Part shown: one piece after another, positions 32,112 through 43,004 of the stretch | Layout of the letters: every line of letters begins with the position of its first letter | Numbering within the stretch: position 1 is the stretch's first letter | Origin: Hyphomicrobiales bacterium | GTDB lineage: Bacteria; Pseudomonadota; Alphaproteobacteria; Rhizobiales; Xanthobacteraceae | NCBI GenBank assembly: GCA_013911975.1 | Contig: JACESF010000002.1 | Coordinates: forward strand, 62,001-126,000 | DNA length: 64,000 nucleotides | Direction: 5' to 3' | Translations under genes and position numbers: made by a program | The notes under the pieces: model-generated | The model's input: the letters and a program-made list of their open reading frames with translations, nothing else | Databases searched by the model: none | Told to the model about the DNA's origin: nothing

Positions 32112-35100
32112 ATGAACATGGAGCTCTCGCGGCGCCAGTTCTTACGAACGGCGGGTGCGGGTATCGCAGGCACATCCCTCGGCGCGCTGGGTTTCGGCGG
32201 TGTCGAGGAGGCGGTGGCCAGCGCGATCCGGCCCTTCAAACTCGCAAACACCACCGAGGTGCGGAACACCTGCACCTATTGTTCGGTGGCGTGCGGCATC
32301 CTCATCTTCTCCAAGGGCGACCTGAAGAAGGGCGAGAAGGCCGAGATCACCCATATCGAGGGTGACGTCGACCATCCCACGAACCGGGGAACGCTCTGCC
32401 CGAAGGGCGCGGCCCTGCTCGACATCGTCCATTCCAAGCAGCGCCTCAACTATCCCATGATGCGCAAGGCGGGCTCGGACAAGTTCGAGCGCGTGAGCTG
32501 GGACGTGGCCCTGGACAAGATCGCGCGGGTCCTCAAGGACGATCGCGACAAGAATCTTGTCACCAAGAACAATGACGGCGTGACGGTGAACCGGTGGACC
32601 ACCACGGGCTTCCTGGCCGCCTCGGCGACAACCAATGAAACGGCGTGGTGCACCTACAAGGTGGTCCGCAGCGCCGGAATGGTGGTGTTCGACAATCAGG
32701 CGCGCGTCTGACACGGCCCCACGGTGTCCAGTTTGGGCCCGACTTTTGGCCGTGGTGCGATGACCAACTCGTGGACGGATATCAAGAATACCGACCTCGT
32801 TGTCATCATGGGCGGCAATGCCGCCGAAGCGCACCCGTGTGGTTTCAAGTGGGTTACGGAGGCGAAAGCCACCCGTGGCGCGAAGCTCGTCGTCGTCGAT
32901 CCGCGCTTCACGCGGTCCGCGGCGGTGGCGGACTATTACGCGCCGATCCGCCAGGGAAGCGACATCGCCTTCCTGCTGGGCGTGATCAATTACTGCATCC
33001 AGAACAACAAGGTGCAGTGGGAGTATGTGAAGGCGTTCACCAACGCCGCCTATCTGGTGAAGGACGGCTTTACCTATCAGGAGGGCCTGTTCACCGGCTA
33101 TGACGAGCAGAAGCGCGACTACAATCGCTCGACCTGGGACTACCAGATCGGGGCGGACGGCTATGCCATGGTGGACGACACCTTGCAGAACCCCCGCTGC
33201 GTCTGGAACCTCCTGAAGGAGCACGTCGCCCTCTACACGCCGGACATGGTCTCGCGCATCACCGGCACGCCCAAGGACAAGTTCCTGAAGGTGTGCGAGA
33301 TGATCGCCGAGACGTCGTCGCCCACCAAGACGATGACCTCCATGTACGCGCTCGGCTGGACCCAGCATTCCAAGGGGTCCCAGAACATCCGCTGCATGGC
33401 GATGCTCCAGCTCATCCTGGGCAATATCGGCGTGCGCGGCGGCGGCATGAACGCGCTGCGCGGTCACTCCAACATCCAGGGGCTGACCGACATCGGGCTC
33501 ATGTCCAACCTGATCCCCGGCTACATGACCCTGCCGACGGAGAAGGAAGCCGACTTCACCACCTACATGTCGACCCGTGGCTTCAAGCCGCTGCGGCCGA
33601 ACCAGATGAGCTACTGGCAGAACTACAAGAAGTTCTTCGTCAGTTTCCAGAAGGCCATGTGGGGTGCGGCGGCGACGCCGGAAAACAACTTCGCCTACGA
33701 CTTCCTGCCCAAGCTCGACGTGCCGGCCTACGACATCCTGCGCGCCTTCGAGCTGATGAACCAGGGCAAGATGAACGCCTATGTCTGCCAGGGCTTCAAC
33801 CCGCTGCAGGCGTTCCCCAACAAGGCGAAGCTGGCCTCCGCCCTATCCAAGCTGAAGCTCCTGGTGATCATGGATCCCCTGGAGACCGAGACGGCGCGGT
33901 TCTGGGAAAACCACGGCATCTACAATGACGTGGACTCCGCCAAGATCCAGACCGAGGTGATCCAGCTCCCCACCACCTGCTTCGCGGAGGATGAGGGCGC
34001 GCTGGTGAATTCCGGCCGCTGGCTCCAGTGGCACTGGCCGGCGGGCTCGCCTCCGGGCGAGGCCAAGACCGACGTCTGGATCATGTCCCAGATCCATCTG
34101 CGGCTGAAGGATCTGTATCGCAAGGAAGGCGGCCCCTTCCCCGATGCGATCCTCAACCTCACCTGGAACTACAAGGACGCGCACGAGCCGACCGCGGCGG
34201 AACTCGCCAAGGAAATGAACGGCTATGTGCTGACCGACGTGGCGGACCCGAACGACCCCACGAAGAAGCTGCTGGAAGCCGGCAAGCAGGTGGCGACCTT
34301 CGGCGTCCTCAGGGACGACGGATCCACCGCCTGCGGCAACTGGATCTATGGCGGGTCCTATACCGAGGCCGGGAACATGATGGCGCGGCGGGACAATTCC
34401 GATCCCGATGACACGGGCGCGTTCCTGAAATGGGCGTTCGCGTGGCCGGCCAACCGGCGCATCATCTACAACCGCGCCTCGGCGGACATCAACGGCAAGC
34501 CGTGGGACGAGACCCGCAAGCTCCTGTGGTGGGACGGCAGCAAATGGACCGGCTACGACGTGCCGGACATCGCGCCCACCGCCAAGCCGCAGGACGTGGG
34601 CCCCTTCATCATGAACCCGGAAGGCGTCTCGCGCCTGTTCGCCCGGGGCATGATGCGCGAAGGGCCGTTCCCGGTGCACTACGAGCCGTTCGAGAGCCCG
34701 GTCGCCAACGTGATCGCTCCCAAGATCCGGGGCAATCCCGTGGCCCGCGTCTTCAAGGACGACTTCGCCCAGTTCGCCGAGGTGGCGTCCAAGGAATTCC
34801 CCTATGCGGCGACCTCCTATCGCCTCACGGAGCACTTCCACTACTGGACGAAGAACAACCATGTGAACGCGGTGCTGCAGCCCGAGTTCTTCGTGGAGAT
34901 TTCGGAGCAACTGGCCAAGGAGAAGGGCATTGCCAATGCCGGCTGGGTCAAGGTCTCGTCCAAGCGCGGCAACGTGCTGGCCAAGGCCTATGTGACCAAG
35001 CGCATCCGGCCGCTCACGGTGGACGGGAAGACGGTGCACATCGTCGGCATCCCGATCCATTGGGGCTTCGTGGGCGCCGCCCGCAAGGGCTTCCCCGCCA

Positions 35101-35198
35101 ACGTGCTCACGCCCTTCGTGGGCGACGCCAACATCGAGACGCCGGAATACAAGGCGTTCTGCGTCAATATCGAGCCCACGACCGGGCCGGTGGCTTGA
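32112..35198 (+). CDS. fdnG: Formate dehydrogenase-N/O alpha subunit, selenoprotein (UGA read as Sec200)
   Basis: A 1028-residue molybdenum/tungsten-bis-MGD enzyme read through an in-frame TGA at 32709-32711. Tat signal ELSRRQFLRTAGAGIAG. A [4Fe-4S] motif CTYCSVAC with a distal Cys in TLCPKGA. The text around the TGA, DNQARV-U-HGPTVSSLGPTFGRGAMTN, matches the selenocysteine site of E. coli FdnG/FdoG. Homology continues on both sides to the end (WGFVGAARKGF, VLTPFVGDAN). ATG 32112 has GGAGG nine bases upstream. It oxidises formate to CO2 in the periplasm, passing electrons to FdxH. Without readthrough only a 199-residue fragment is made. Confidence 0.96.
32709..32741 (+). other. Selenocysteine UGA codon and SECIS hairpin
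   Basis: After TGA (32709-32711), CGG (32722-32724) pairs with CCG (32739-32741). A bulged T (32725) follows. GTCCA (32726-32730) pairs with TGGGC (32734-32738), and the loop is GTT (32731-32733). A bulged U plus a loop beginning G-U, about 20 bases after the UGA, is the form bound by E. coli-type SelB. An outer stem, CCACGG/CCGTGG (32719-32724/32750-32755), is a competing alternative. Confidence 0.9.
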
Positions 35199-35212
35199 GG
35201 AGGTAGAGCAAC

Positions 35213-36154
35213 ATGTTTCCTCCAGCCCCAAACCCTCCGATCACCCCTGTCCCCGAGCGCTTCGGGGACAAGGATCTGATCCGCAGGTCGGCGTCCACCA
35301 TCACGCCGGCCTCCCCGCGCCAGACCGAAGTGGCCAAGCTCATCGACGTGTCGAAGTGCATCGGCTGCAAGGCCTGCCAGGCGGCGTGCCTCGAATGGAA
35401 CAATCTCCATGAGGAGATCGGGACCTTCAACGGCACCTACACCAACCCGCCGGACCTGACGGCGGACACCCTCACGCTCATGCGCTTCACCGAATGGGTG
35501 AACCCGCAGACCGACAATCTGGAATGGCTGATCCGCAAGGACGGCTGCATGCATTGCGAGGACCCGGGCTGCCTGAAGGCCTGCCCGGCGCCCGGCGCCA
35601 TCGTGCAATATTCCAACGGCATCGTGGACTTCATCCATGATGCCTGCATCGGCTGCGGCTATTGCGTGAAGGGCTGCCCCTTCAACATCCCGCGCATCTC
35701 GAAGGTCGATAACAAGGCCTACAAGTGCACCCTGTGTTCCGACCGCGTGGCCGTGGGCCAGTGGCCCGCCTGCGCCAAGGCGTGCCCCACCCAGGCCATC
35801 GCCTTCGGAACCAAGGACGAGATGAAGAAGTGGGCGGACGGCCGCATCACGGATCTCAAGTCGCGCGGCTACCAGAATGCCGGGCTCTACGATCCGCCGG
35901 GCGTCGGCGGCACGCACGTCATGTACGTGCTCCAGCATGCCGACCAGCCGGAAATCTATGCCGGCCTGCCGAAGAACCCCACCATCAGCCCCATCGTGGA
36001 GCTGTGGAAGGGCGCCACGAAGTATTTCGGCTTCGCGGTCATCGGCTTCGCGGCCGTGGCGGGCGTCTTCCACCACCTCGTCGCCGGACCCAACAAGGTC
36101 TCGCCCGAGGATGAGGAGAACGCCGAGAAGCTGGCGGGAGGCGGTCAGCCATGA
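35213..36154 (+). CDS. fdxH: Formate dehydrogenase beta (iron-sulfur) subunit
   Basis: A 313-residue electron-transfer subunit with four ferredoxin-type Cys groups: [11 protein letters not shown] (near 49), [14 protein letters not shown] (near 111), [12 protein letters not shown] (near 145) and [21 protein letters not shown] (near 170). They would hold four [4Fe-4S] clusters. A single C-terminal membrane helix ([20 protein letters not shown], near 270-290) anchors it. GGAGG lies seven bases before ATG 35213, 14 bases after fdnG. It overlaps fdoI by four bases (ATGA). It relays electrons from FdnG to the cytochrome b subunit. Confidence 0.96.
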   Translation: MFPPAPNPPITPVPERFGDKDLIRRSASTITPASPRQTEVAKLIDVSKCIGCKACQAACLEWNNLHEEIGTFNGTYTNPPDLTADTLTLMRFTEWVNPQTDNLEWLIRKDGCMHCEDPGCLKACPAPGAIVQYSNGIVDFIHDACIGCGYCVKGCPFNIPRISKVDNKAYKCTLCSDRVAVGQWPACAKACPTQAIAFGTKDEMKKWADGRITDLKSRGYQNAGLYDPPGVGGTHVMYVLQHADQPEIYAGLPKNPTISPIVELWKGATKYFGFAVIGFAAVAGVFHHLVAGPNKVSPEDEENAEKLAGGGQP

Positions 36155-36843
36155 GCAGCAAGCCCGATGATGTCGAAACCGGCGACGGCGTGCACAAGGG
36201 GCACCCCGTCATCGTGGACCGCTACACGCTGGCGGCCCGTATCAACCATTGGGTGACGGCCATCAGCCTGATCCTGCTGGCGCTGTCGGGCATGGCGCTG
36301 TTCAGCCCCAAGCTGTTCTTCCTGACCGCCCTGTTCGGGGGCGGCCAGGCCACCCGCGCCATCCATCCGTGGATCGGCGTGGTGCTGTTCTTCTCGTTCC
36401 TCGGTCTCTTCCTGCGCTTCTGGAAGGCGAACCTCTGGAAGAGCGAGGACGGCACCTGGCTGCGCCGCATCCGCGACGTGATCGCCGGGCACGAGGAACG
36501 GTTGCCGGAACTGGGCAAGTACAATGCCGGCCAGAAGTTCGTCTTCTGGGGCATGTCCTTCCTCATCCTGGTGCTGATCACCAGCGGCTTCGTCGTGTGG
36601 GACCAGTATTTCTACCAGTTCACCAGCATCCCGCAGAAGCGGGTGGCGATCCTCGTGCATGCGCTGGCGGCCATCGCCATCATCTGCGTCTGGATCATCC
36701 ACGTCTATGCGGCGATCTGGGTGCGGGGCACCATCTCGGCCATGACCCGTGGACAGGTCACGGGCGGCTGGGCCTGGCGCCACCACCGCAAGTGGCTGCG
36801 CGAACTGGTGGGCCGGCGGCCCGGCGGCACCCCCGCCGAATGA
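36151..36843 (+). CDS. fdoI: Formate dehydrogenase gamma (cytochrome b556) subunit
   Basis: A 230-residue membrane protein with four helices (about 32-50, 70-90, 128-148, 165-190). His residues positioned for haem b occur in [21 protein letters not shown] and [21 protein letters not shown]. It takes electrons from FdxH to the quinone pool. Start ATG overlaps the fdxH stop. A cytoplasmic Trp/Arg/His-rich tail ends the protein. Confidence 0.95.
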   Translation: MSSKPDDVETGDGVHKGHPVIVDRYTLAARINHWVTAISLILLALSGMALFSPKLFFLTALFGGGQATRAIHPWIGVVLFFSFLGLFLRFWKANLWKSEDGTWLRRIRDVIAGHEERLPELGKYNAGQKFVFWGMSFLILVLITSGFVVWDQYFYQFTSIPQKRVAILVHALAAIAIICVWIIHVYAAIWVRGTISAMTRGQVTGGWAWRHHRKWLRELVGRRPGGTPAE

Positions 36844-36907
36844 TGCAGGGCCGTTCGTTCGCCCCATGATCGCGGGCCGAGGCGGCTCGCCCGCCCAATG
36901 ACCCCGG

Positions 36908-36932
36908 ACCGAGGCGGCTCGCCCGCCTCGGT
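36908..36932 (+). terminator. Stem-loop between fdoI and fdhE
   Basis: ACCGAGGCGG (36908-36917) and CCGCCTCGGT (36923-36932) form a perfect 10-bp stem with a 5-base loop. The sequence CCGAGGCGGCTCGCCCGCC occurs twice, about 37 bases apart (near 36873 and 36909), so the hairpin sits in a short duplication. No T-run follows. It may limit or protect the fdn mRNA relative to fdhE-sel genes. Confidence 0.45.
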
Positions 36933-37066
36933 TCCCTCCCCACCGCCACGGGCCGGAGGCCCGCCGCACCTTGCGGCGCGCGAAGGGCGGCCTGTGCTAG
37001 ACTGCGCCCGATGGGTCCATCAGCGGCCTGCGGCGCCACGTGACCCGTAGGGTTCGTGAGGATGCG

Positions 37067-37984
37067 ATGTCGAACTTCTCCAGCGTACAGCCCGATCCCT
37101 CCATGATCGGCGGCATTGCCCAGCCGCCCTATGCCCACCTGCCCGAGCCCGCCGCGCTGTTCGCGGGCCGCGCGCGGCGCCTCGCCGCCCTGGCGGAGGG
37201 CAGCGACATGAAACCCTACCTCCTGTTCCTCGCCGCGCTCGCGCAGGCCCAGCACGACATTCTCCCCGGCCTGCCGCCGGTGGAGCCCCCGGATGAAGAC
37301 ACGCTGGCGCGCGCCGCCGAATTCGCCATGCCGCCCTTGGACCGGGGCCGCTTCACCCTGGACGCCGCCTTCGACGCGACGCTGGACCGGATGGTGGAGG
37401 CGTCGGGCGCCATCGCGAAGCCCGACCTCGCCGCCGCCGCCCTGGACCGGGTGCGCGCCGCCGGGCCGGCCGCGCGCGATGCGATGGTGCGCAACGTGCT
37501 GGCGGATTCGCTCCCCATGGAGAGCCTCGCGGAGCATCTCTACGTCACCGCCGCGCTCCAGGTGCATTTCGCCCGCCTCGCGGCCGCGCTGGACGCCAAG
37601 CGGCTGACGCGCATCGCCGAAGGCGCGTGCCCCTGCTGCGGCGGGCCGCCCATGTCGAGCCTGGTGGTGGACTGGCCCAGTGCCCCCGGCGCGCGCTATT
37701 GCGCCTGCGCCCTGTGCGGCACCCTGTGGAACCATGTGCGCGTGCGCTGCGTCGCCTGCGGCTCCACCAAGGGCATCGGCCTCCAGGAGATCGAAGGCGG
37801 CAACGGCGCCGTGAAGGCCGAGACCTGCGACGAATGCCGCAGCTACGTAAAGGTGCTCTACGAGGCGAAGGACGCGGGCGTCGATCCCTTCGCCGACGAC
37901 GTGGCGTCCCTCGGCCTCGACCTGCTCATGCGCGACGGGCCCTACAAGCGCGCCGCCTTCAATCCCTTCCTGCTGGGCTTCTAG
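37067..37984 (+). CDS. fdhE: Formate dehydrogenase accessory protein FdhE
   Basis: A 305-residue cytoplasmic protein with the FdhE C-terminal zinc/iron-binding Cys pairs: CPCCGG (near 188), CALCGTLWNHVRVRCVACGS (near 212-231) and CDECRSYVK (near 250). The N-terminal part is helical. FdhE acts in maturation of respiratory formate dehydrogenases. ATG 37067 was chosen over GTG at 37040. It is 223 bases after fdoI and only three bases ahead of selA. Confidence 0.92.
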   Translation: MSNFSSVQPDPSMIGGIAQPPYAHLPEPAALFAGRARRLAALAEGSDMKPYLLFLAALAQAQHDILPGLPPVEPPDEDTLARAAEFAMPPLDRGRFTLDAAFDATLDRMVEASGAIAKPDLAAAALDRVRAAGPAARDAMVRNVLADSLPMESLAEHLYVTAALQVHFARLAAALDAKRLTRIAEGACPCCGGPPMSSLVVDWPSAPGARYCACALCGTLWNHVRVRCVACGSTKGIGLQEIEGGNGAVKAETCDECRSYVKVLYEAKDAGVDPFADDVASLGLDLLMRDGPYKRAAFNPFLLGF

Positions 37985-37987
37985 GCC

Positions 37988-39427
37988 ATGACCGCGCCCA
38001 CGGCCGCCCCCCTCCCCCAGCCCGACCTTGAGGCCGCCGCGCGGCTGCGCGCCCTGCCTCCGGTGGACGCGGTGCTGGCCGCCGCCGCGCCGCTGGCGGA
38101 GCCCCACGGCCGCGCCGCCCTCACCCGCGCGGTGCGCGCCGCTTTGGAGGCGGCGCGGGACGCCATCCGCGCCGGGCGCCCCGTACGGGCCACCCCCGCC
38201 GACATCGCGGCGGAGGCGAAAGCGCTGCTGGAGGCGCAGGCGCGCCCCTCGCTCCGGCCGGTCTTCAACCTCACCGGCACCGTGCTCCACACCAATCTCG
38301 GCCGCGCCCTTCTGGCGGAAGAGGCCGTGGAGGCAGCGGTAGCCGCCATGCGGCAGGCGGTGACGCTGGAATATGACCCCGCCGCCGGGCGCCGGGGCGA
38401 GCGCGACGACCATGTGCGCGCCCTTCTGTGCGACCTCACGGGGGCGGAAGACGCCACCGTGATGAACAACAATGCCGCCGCCGTGCTGCTGGTGCTGAAC
38501 ACCCTGGCGGCGGGGCGAGATTCTATCGTCTCGCGCGGCGAGCTGATCGAGATCGGCGGCGCCTTCCGCATGCCCGACATCATGGCCCGCGCGGGCACCC
38601 GTCTCGTGGAGGTGGGCACCACCAACCGCACCCATCCCCGCGACTATGAGGGCGCCGTCGGCCCCGAGACCGGCCTGCTGGTGAAGGTCCACACATCCAA
38701 TTACCGCATCGAGGGCTTCACAACAGAGGTGTCCCCCGCCGCCCTGGCGAGCATCGCGCGCGCGAAAGGCGTGCCGCTGTTCCATGACCTCGGCTCCGGC
38801 ACCCTGTGCGACCTCGCCCGCTACGGCCTCGTGCACGAGCCCACGGTGCGCGAATGCGTGGCGGACGGGGCGGATGTGGTGACCTTCTCCGGCGACAAGC
38901 TGCTGGGCGGCCCGCAGACCGGCTTCATCGTCGGGCGGCGCGACCTGATCGCCGCCATCAACAAGAACCCCATGAAGCGCGCGCTGCGCGTGGACAAGAT
39001 CCGGCTTGCCGCGCTGGAGGCGACCCTCAAGCTCTACGCGGACCCGGACCGGCTGGCGCAGCGCCTGCCCACCCTGCGGCTGCTGGCGCGCAAGGCGGGG
39101 GAGATGGAAGCGCTCTCCGCGCGGCTCGTGCCGCAGGTGCGCGCGCTGCTCGGCCCCCACGTCGCCGTGTCCGCCTGCCCCTGCCGCAGCCAGATCGGCT
39201 CCGGCGCGCTGCCCACGGAAACCCTGGACAGCTACGCCCTGCGCCTGCGGCCGGACGGCGGCGGCGGCGCGCTGGATGCCCTGGCGGCGGCGCTGCGCGC
39301 TCTGCCCGTGCCCGTCATCGGGCGGCTGGAGGACGGGGCGCTGCTGCTGGACCTGCGGTGCCTGGAGGATGAGCCCGCCTTCCTGGCGGCGCTCCGCGCC
39401 GTGGAGCTGCCCCGTGGGCTGGCTTGA
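37988..39427 (+). CDS. selA: L-seryl-tRNA(Sec) selenium transferase
   Basis: A 479-residue PLP enzyme. The PLP lysine is Lys304 in [22 protein letters not shown]. Also visible are [16 protein letters not shown] (near 94-109), [15 protein letters not shown] and HDLGSGTL. It converts Ser-tRNA(Sec) to Sec-tRNA(Sec) using selenophosphate from SelD. ATG 37988 lies three bases after fdhE. Its 3' end overlaps the next gene by 14 bases. Confidence 0.95.
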   Translation: MTAPTAAPLPQPDLEAAARLRALPPVDAVLAAAAPLAEPHGRAALTRAVRAALEAARDAIRAGRPVRATPADIAAEAKALLEAQARPSLRPVFNLTGTVLHTNLGRALLAEEAVEAAVAAMRQAVTLEYDPAAGRRGERDDHVRALLCDLTGAEDATVMNNNAAAVLLVLNTLAAGRDSIVSRGELIEIGGAFRMPDIMARAGTRLVEVGTTNRTHPRDYEGAVGPETGLLVKVHTSNYRIEGFTTEVSPAALASIARAKGVPLFHDLGSGTLCDLARYGLVHEPTVRECVADGADVVTFSGDKLLGGPQTGFIVGRRDLIAAINKNPMKRALRVDKIRLAALEATLKLYADPDRLAQRLPTLRLLARKAGEMEALSARLVPQVRALLGPHVAVSACPCRSQIGSGALPTETLDSYALRLRPDGGGGALDALAAALRALPVPVIGRLEDGALLLDLRCLEDEPAFLAALRAVELPRGLA

Positions 39428-40214
39428 CCGTCTGCGCCGTCCGGCGGCGCCCGAAGCGGAAAGCGAGCCCGAGGCCCAGATGGAGCGCGCCCTCGCGGCG
39501 GCGCGCGCGGGCGACTATGCAATGGCCCTCGACATCTGGGAGCGGCTCGGCCGCGCCGGCCACGCCCGCGCCCAGAACAATATCGGTGCCTGCTTCGCCG
39601 AGGGAATCGGCGGGCTGGAGCGTGACCCCGCCCTTGCCGAAAAGTGGCTCTCCCTGTCCGCCGATGCGGGCGACCCGGTGGGGCAGCGCAATCTCGCGGC
39701 GCTCTATTTCAAGGGCGAAGGCGTCGCCCAGGATTATGCCCGCGCCGCAGAGCTTTACCGCGCCGCCGCCGAGCAAGGCGACGGCCCGGCGCAGGACATG
39801 CTGAGCTGGATGCTCCTGGAAGGCGAAGTGGTGGCGCTGGATGTCGCCGGGGCGCGGCGCTGGGCGCAGGCGGCGGCGGACCAGGGCATCGCCTCCTCCA
39901 TGACCCGGCTCGGCATGCTCCATCACAACGCGCTGGGCGTTCCGCGCGATGCCGCCGAGGCGGCGCGCTGGTGGCGCCTCGGCGCCGCGCGGGGCGATGC
40001 GGACGGGCAGGCCATGCTGGGCGCCGCCCACCATCTGGGCGCGGGCGTGCCGCGCGATCCCGAGGCCGCCTATGAATGGCTGCTGCGCGGCCATGAGGGC
40101 GGCAGCGGCCTCGCCGCGCCGTTCCTGGACGTGGTGCGCGCCGCCCTCTCGTCGGAAGCCCGCGCCGAGGCCGAGCGCCGCGCGCGCCTGCCCCTGACGG
40201 AGGCCGCGCCGTGA
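39414..40214 (+). CDS. Sel1-like (TPR) repeat protein between selA and selB
   Basis: A 266-residue soluble protein made of about six Sel1-type repeats of ~36 residues, e.g. [101 protein letters not shown]. No signal peptide. GTG 39414, with GGAG eight bases upstream, lies inside selA. The stop overlaps the selB GTG by four bases. The position argues for co-translation with the Sec machinery. Sel1 repeats mediate protein contacts. What it binds is unknown. Confidence 0.85.
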   Translation: MGWLDRLRRPAAPEAESEPEAQMERALAAARAGDYAMALDIWERLGRAGHARAQNNIGACFAEGIGGLERDPALAEKWLSLSADAGDPVGQRNLAALYFKGEGVAQDYARAAELYRAAAEQGDGPAQDMLSWMLLEGEVVALDVAGARRWAQAAADQGIASSMTRLGMLHHNALGVPRDAAEAARWWRLGAARGDADGQAMLGAAHHLGAGVPRDPEAAYEWLLRGHEGGSGLAAPFLDVVRAALSSEARAEAERRARLPLTEAAP

Positions 40215-42379
40215 TCATCGGCACGGCGGGCCATATCGACCACGGGAAGACATCCCTGGTGCGCGCCCTCACCGGCGTGGATACGGACCGGCTGAAGGAG
40301 GAGAAGGCCCGGGGCATCTCCATCGACCTCGGCTTCGCCTACATGCCGGTGGAGGGGGGAGAAACCCTCGGCTTCATCGACGTGCCGGGCCACGAGAAGT
40401 TCGTCCACACCATGTTGGCGGGCGCGGGCGGCATCGACTTCGCCCTGCTGGTGGTGGCGGCGGACGACGGAATGATGCCGCAGACCCGCGAGCACCTCGC
40501 CATCCTCGACCTGCTCGGCCTCACGCGCGGCGTGGTGGCGCTCACCAAGGCGGACCTCGCCGACGCGGCAAGGCTCGCGGCGGTCACGGCCGAGATCGCC
40601 GCCGCGCTCACCGGGACGAGCCTGGAAGGGGCGGACATCCTCCCCGTGTCCAGCACGGCCGGACAGGGCGTCGATGCCCTGCGCGCGCGCCTCGTCGCGG
40701 AAGCGGCGGCGCCCCGGAGCCGCCCGGAGGACGGGCGCTTCCGCCTCGCGGTGGACCGCTCCTTCACCCTCGCGGGCGCCGGAACGGTGGTGACCGGCAC
40801 GGTCCTGTCCGGCGTCGTCCATGCGGGCGACCGGGTGCAGGTCAGCCCCACCGGCCTTGAGGCCCGCGTGCGCTCCATCCGCGCCCAGGACCGTCCCTCC
40901 GACACGGGCCGGGCGGGAGACCGCTGCGGCCTCAACCTCGCCGGTCCCGCCATCGCCAAGGACGCGGTGGCGCGCGGCGACGTGGTGCTCGACCCCGGCC
41001 TGCATGCCCCCACCGACCGGATCGACGCGACGCTGCGCGTTCTGCCCGGAGAGAAGAAGCCCATCGCCCAATGGCTGCCGGTGCGCCTGCACACCGCCTC
41101 CCGCGAAGTGGGTGCGCGGCTGGTGCTGCTGGGCGAGCCCATCGCGCCCGGCGAGAGCGGCCTCGTGCAGTTGGTCATGGAGGCGCCCGTGGCGGTCGCC
41201 TCCGGCGACCGCTTCGTGGTGCGCGACACCTCCGCCCAGCGCACCATCGGCGGCGGACGCCTTCTGGACCTGCGGGCGCCCGCGCGGCGGCGGCGCACGC
41301 TGGAACGGCTGGCGCAGCTCGCCGCCCATGCCCGGTCCGCGCCCGCCGAAGCGGTGGCGGCGCTGCTGGACATCGCGCCCTTCGTGCTGGACCTCGCCGC
41401 CTTCTGCCGCGACCGGGCGTTGCCGGAACAGGCGGTCGCCGGCATCCAGGCGGAACTGGACCTCGTGAGCCTTCCGGCGGGCGGCACCGCCCATGTGATG
41501 GCGCGCGCCCTCTGGACCGACTTCCGCGCCGCATTGCTGGAGCGGCTCGACACGTTCCACGCCGACAATCCCGACCTGCCGGGCATGGGCAGCGAGCGCA
41601 TGCGGCTTCAGCTTCAGCCGCGCCTGCCGGGCCCTGTCTTCGCCGCCGCCCTGGAGCATCTGGCCCGGGAGGGGCTTATCTCCCGCCAGGGCGCCTGGGT
41701 GCGCCGGGCCGGTTTCGAGGTGCGCCTGACCCCGCGCGACGAGGCCCTGTGGGCGCGCACCTTGCCCCTCATCAGCGGCACGGAACGGTTCCGCCCGCCC
41801 CGGGTGCGCGACATCGCGGGCCTGCTGGAGGAACCGGAGGCGGACATCCGGCGCATGATGAAGCTGCTGGGCCGCATGGGGCGGGTGGACGAGGTGGCCC
41901 ACGACCACTTCTTCCTGCGCGCCACCGTTGCGGAAATGGTGGCCATCCTCGTGCGGCTCGATGCCGAGCATGCCGCCGCCTTCACCGCGGCCCAGTTCCG
42001 CGACCAGGTGGAGAACGGCCGCAAGGTGGCCATCCAGATCCTGGAATTCTTCGACCGCCACGGCGTCACCTTGCGCCGGGGCGATCTTCGCCGCACCAAT
42101 CCGCACCGGCTGGACCTCTTCCGCCCGGTATCGGATGATGCGCCGGCGCAAGAGTCGGTTGTGTCCGATGCCGGGTCGGATGCCTCCGACGCGGGCGCCG
42201 GGCAGGATGGAAGAGAAGCGTCCCTGGTGGGGCGTCCGGACTTCAAATCCGGGAGGGGCCGCGAGCCGGTCCTTGGTGGGTTCGACTCCCACTCTCTTCC
42301 GCCACGCCCCCCAAACGGCCCTGCCCCGCGCCCGGCGCCTCCGGCCGGCCCGGGACACCGGAAAGGCGGAACGCAATGA
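40211..42379 (+). CDS. selB: Selenocysteine-specific elongation factor SelB, reading frame continues through selC
   Basis: A 722-codon frame. G-domain motifs: [21 protein letters not shown] and TKAD (about 4-110). EF-Tu-like domains 2 and 3 follow, then a C-terminal series of winged helices (about 350-637) that binds SECIS RNA, ending [19 protein letters not shown] 40211 overlaps the Sel1-repeat stop. E. coli SelB has 614 residues. Here the recognisable part ends near 637. An acidic Ser/Ala/Asp linker follows, then codons 667-698 are exactly the selenocysteine tRNA, then a Pro/Gly tail. No stop occurs before the tRNA. Confidence 0.93.
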   Translation: MIIGTAGHIDHGKTSLVRALTGVDTDRLKEEKARGISIDLGFAYMPVEGGETLGFIDVPGHEKFVHTMLAGAGGIDFALLVVAADDGMMPQTREHLAILDLLGLTRGVVALTKADLADAARLAAVTAEIAAALTGTSLEGADILPVSSTAGQGVDALRARLVAEAAAPRSRPEDGRFRLAVDRSFTLAGAGTVVTGTVLSGVVHAGDRVQVSPTGLEARVRSIRAQDRPSDTGRAGDRCGLNLAGPAIAKDAVARGDVVLDPGLHAPTDRIDATLRVLPGEKKPIAQWLPVRLHTASREVGARLVLLGEPIAPGESGLVQLVMEAPVAVASGDRFVVRDTSAQRTIGGGRLLDLRAPARRRRTLERLAQLAAHARSAPAEAVAALLDIAPFVLDLAAFCRDRALPEQAVAGIQAELDLVSLPAGGTAHVMARALWTDFRAALLERLDTFHADNPDLPGMGSERMRLQLQPRLPGPVFAAALEHLAREGLISRQGAWVRRAGFEVRLTPRDEALWARTLPLISGTERFRPPRVRDIAGLLEEPEADIRRMMKLLGRMGRVDEVAHDHFFLRATVAEMVAILVRLDAEHAAAFTAAQFRDQVENGRKVAIQILEFFDRHGVTLRRGDLRRTNPHRLDLFRPVSDDAPAQESVVSDAGSDASDAGAGQDGREASLVGRPDFKSGRGREPVLGGFDSHSLPPRPPNGPAPRPAPPAGPGHRKGGTQ
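42209..42304 (+). tRNA. selC: tRNA-Sec (anticodon UCA)
   Basis: 96 bases including CCA. Acceptor stem of 8 bp (GGAAGAGA 42209-42216 with TCTCTTCC 42293-42300), discriminator G and encoded CCA. Anticodon stem CCGGA/TCCGG with loop CTTCAAA (anticodon TCA 42243-42245). A long variable arm. T-stem GTGGG/CCCAC with loop TTCGACT. The 8+5 acceptor/T arrangement is specific to selenocysteine tRNA. It lies in the same strand and in frame inside the selB reading frame, starting exactly on a codon boundary. Confidence 0.97.
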
Positions 42380-42452
42380 GATTCTCTCCGAGATTCTCGC
42401 CGAGGCTCCTTCCCTGCCCCTTCGGCCCACGCGCCGGGCACGGAGCGCGCTC

Positions 42453-43004
42453 ATGACACGCGCCGGCGGCCTTTCGGCCTATTTCTCGGCGCTGGAGCAG
42501 GCGGCGGCAACCGCCGCCAACGCCGAGCACGCCTTCAAGGTGGAAGCCCAGATTCGCGGGCAGGCGCTCGCCGCTGCCCGCGCGGAAGCCTTCCGGCGCA
42601 TGAACTTCCTCAAGGGCCTCGCGGGCAGCCTCGGCGCGGCGGCGGCCGAGCAGGACGCCGTGCGGGCCGCACGGGCCTATCTGTGCAACCGGCTGGGCTG
42701 GGAGGAGATGACGGCGGCCCGGACCGACGTGCTGGAGCATTTCGGCGACGTGGCCCGCGCCGTCCACGGCGCCATCGCCGGACCGCCGCCGGAGGGCGCC
42801 CCAGAGGGCAGTCAGCCTGCCGCGCCAAAAGACACCCTCGCGCAAGCATCCGGCGTGCAAGACATGCCCATGCAAGACATGCTCATGCAAGACCCATCGG
42901 CCGCGATGGCCGCATTCGAGGCATGGTATTCCGCCACCCGGGAGACGCCCTTCTGGCATCTCTTCGAGCACTACATGCCGGAGACTCCCCTTGTCGACTT
43001 CTAG
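42453..43004 (+). CDS. Unrecognised protein downstream of selC
   Basis: A 183-residue soluble protein. The N-terminal half is Ala-rich helix (YFSALEQAAATAANAEHAFKV). A middle region (about 108-145) is Pro/Gln-rich with two QDMPMQDMLMQD repeats. The C-terminus AFEAWYSATRETPFWHLFEHY is aromatic. ATG 42453 has GGAGCGC upstream. It starts 73 bases after the selB stop and overlaps the next gene by 14 bases. I do not recognise a family. Same-strand position at the end of the fdn-sel region suggests co-transcription, not function. Confidence 0.65.
   Translation: MTRAGGLSAYFSALEQAAATAANAEHAFKVEAQIRGQALAAARAEAFRRMNFLKGLAGSLGAAAAEQDAVRAARAYLCNRLGWEEMTAARTDVLEHFGDVARAVHGAIAGPPPEGAPEGSQPAAPKDTLAQASGVQDMPMQDMLMQDPSAAMAAFEAWYSATRETPFWHLFEHYMPETPLVDF

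Noticed and set aside
32112..32711. fdnG read as a frameshifted or truncated pseudogene
   Set aside because: The frame does not change across the TGA, flanking sequence matches the Sec site of E. coli FdnG, and SECIS plus complete selA/B/C/D are present.
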